Source: Psychrobacter sp. P2G3 (GTDB taxonomy: Bacteria > Pseudomonadota > Gammaproteobacteria > Pseudomonadales > Moraxellaceae). Taken from it: a stretch of DNA of 64,000 bases. Numbering within the stretch: the stretch's first letter is position 1; each line of letters starts with the position of its first letter. This document shows, piece by piece, positions 63,684 to 64,000 of this stretch. Both the position numbers and the translations under genes were made by a program. The stretch is taken from NCBI RefSeq assembly GCF_001593285.1, contig NZ_CP012529.1, positions 868,001 through 932,000 on the forward strand, in the 5' to 3' direction. The notes below the pieces were generated by a model. It saw only the letters and a list, made by a program, of their open reading frames with translations, had not been told where the DNA came from and searched no databases.

Positions 63684-64000
63684 GATGAGCACTATTTATG
63701 ATTTTACGGCTGAGCGTGTAGATGGTACGCAGCAAGCGTTTTCTGACTACCAAGGTGAAGTGCTGCTGCTGGTTAATACTGCTAGCAAATGTGGCTTTAC
63801 GCCTCAATTTGAGGGTTTAGAAGCACTTTACCAGCAGTATAAAGATCAGGGGTTAATGATCATCGGTTTTCCTTGTAATCAATTTGGTAGTCAAGATCCA
63901 GGCACTAATGACGAAATTGGTGCGTTCTGTCAAAAGAACTATGGCGTGACCTTTCCTATGATGGCCAAGATAGATGTCAATGGTGACCATGCTCATCCTA
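63684..64000 (+). CDS. Glutathione peroxidase (partial, cut by window end)
   Basis: The first 105 residues are visible, from ATG 63684 (AAGGATAG upstream). The peroxidatic Cys36 lies in [12 protein letters not shown], and Gln66 in [13 protein letters not shown] is the second catalytic residue; the Trp-Asn motif lies beyond the edge. It is the cysteine type, as in BtuE/GpxA, which often uses thioredoxin rather than glutathione. It is likely co-transcribed with msrB. Confidence 0.92.

Overview
The window looks like a stretch of chromosome from a Psychrobacter-like gammaproteobacterium (Moraxellaceae). This rests on moderately low GC, the mix of housekeeping proteins, an FFLEELY-motif protein, a helix-turn-helix/AlaA-type aminotransferase fusion and a 6S RNA of gammaproteobacterial type. 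The genus is an inference from familiarity; no search was run. Nearly all of the window is ordinary core chromosome. No phage, CRISPR array, rRNA or tRNA was recognised.

Layout. 1-2.2 kb: edge of what may be a surface-sugar locus (tail of a membrane protein, a small unknown gene, a DegT-family sugar aminotransferase). 2.2-10.2 kb, minus strand: scpB, scpA, trpS, an LpxL-type acyltransferase, rpsI-rplM, rsmD, mrdA (PBP2). 10.6-17.8 kb, plus strand: a 64-bp inverted-repeat element, a DUF445 membrane protein, the cytochrome c maturation genes ccmF-ccmG-ccmH-ccmI, and adk. 18-23.2 kb: secB, grxC, a membrane rhodanese, rsgA, orn, lpxH, ppiB. 23.5-30.4 kb, plus strand: glnS, a patatin phospholipase, a PLD-like/winged-helix protein next to a double TerD-family protein, a 1-Cys peroxiredoxin and an SspA-like GST. 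30.8-33.4 kb: a META/DUF4377 lipoprotein, ruvC, fxsA and a 6S RNA gene (ssrS) on the minus strand. 33.6-41.5 kb: gpmI, a CtpA protease, the PilR/PilS pair and a GacA-like regulator. 41.9-50 kb: a PBP7-type peptidase, a ThiE-like gene, a DksA/TraR-type protein, pgk, an Ala-rich lipoprotein, fba, and ruvA and ruvB separated by a terminator and a 265-bp inverted-repeat element. 50-56.3 kb, minus strand: a D-lactate dehydrogenase-type flavoprotein, ubiB-ubiJ-ubiE (ubiquinone synthesis) and an FFLEELY-motif protein. 56.5-64 kb: polyphosphate:AMP phosphotransferase, a Pit phosphate transporter, the HTH-aminotransferase fusion with putative operators, msrB and a glutathione peroxidase cut by the window end.

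Functional themes. pgk, fba and gpmI serve glycolysis/gluconeogenesis; ubiE-ubiJ-ubiB and ccmFGHI support respiration; ruvA, ruvB and ruvC are all here but at separate loci; pap and pit are both phosphate-related; msrB, gpx and the peroxiredoxin handle oxidative damage.

Most interesting points: (1) the XRE-type HTH fused to an AlaA-like aminotransferase, with a plausible internal start exactly where AlaA homology begins and TGCAA-N7-TTGCA dyads upstream; (2) the compact PLD/TerD module; (3) two related terminal-inverted-repeat elements, the larger one splitting ruvA from ruvB; (4) the 6S RNA gene.
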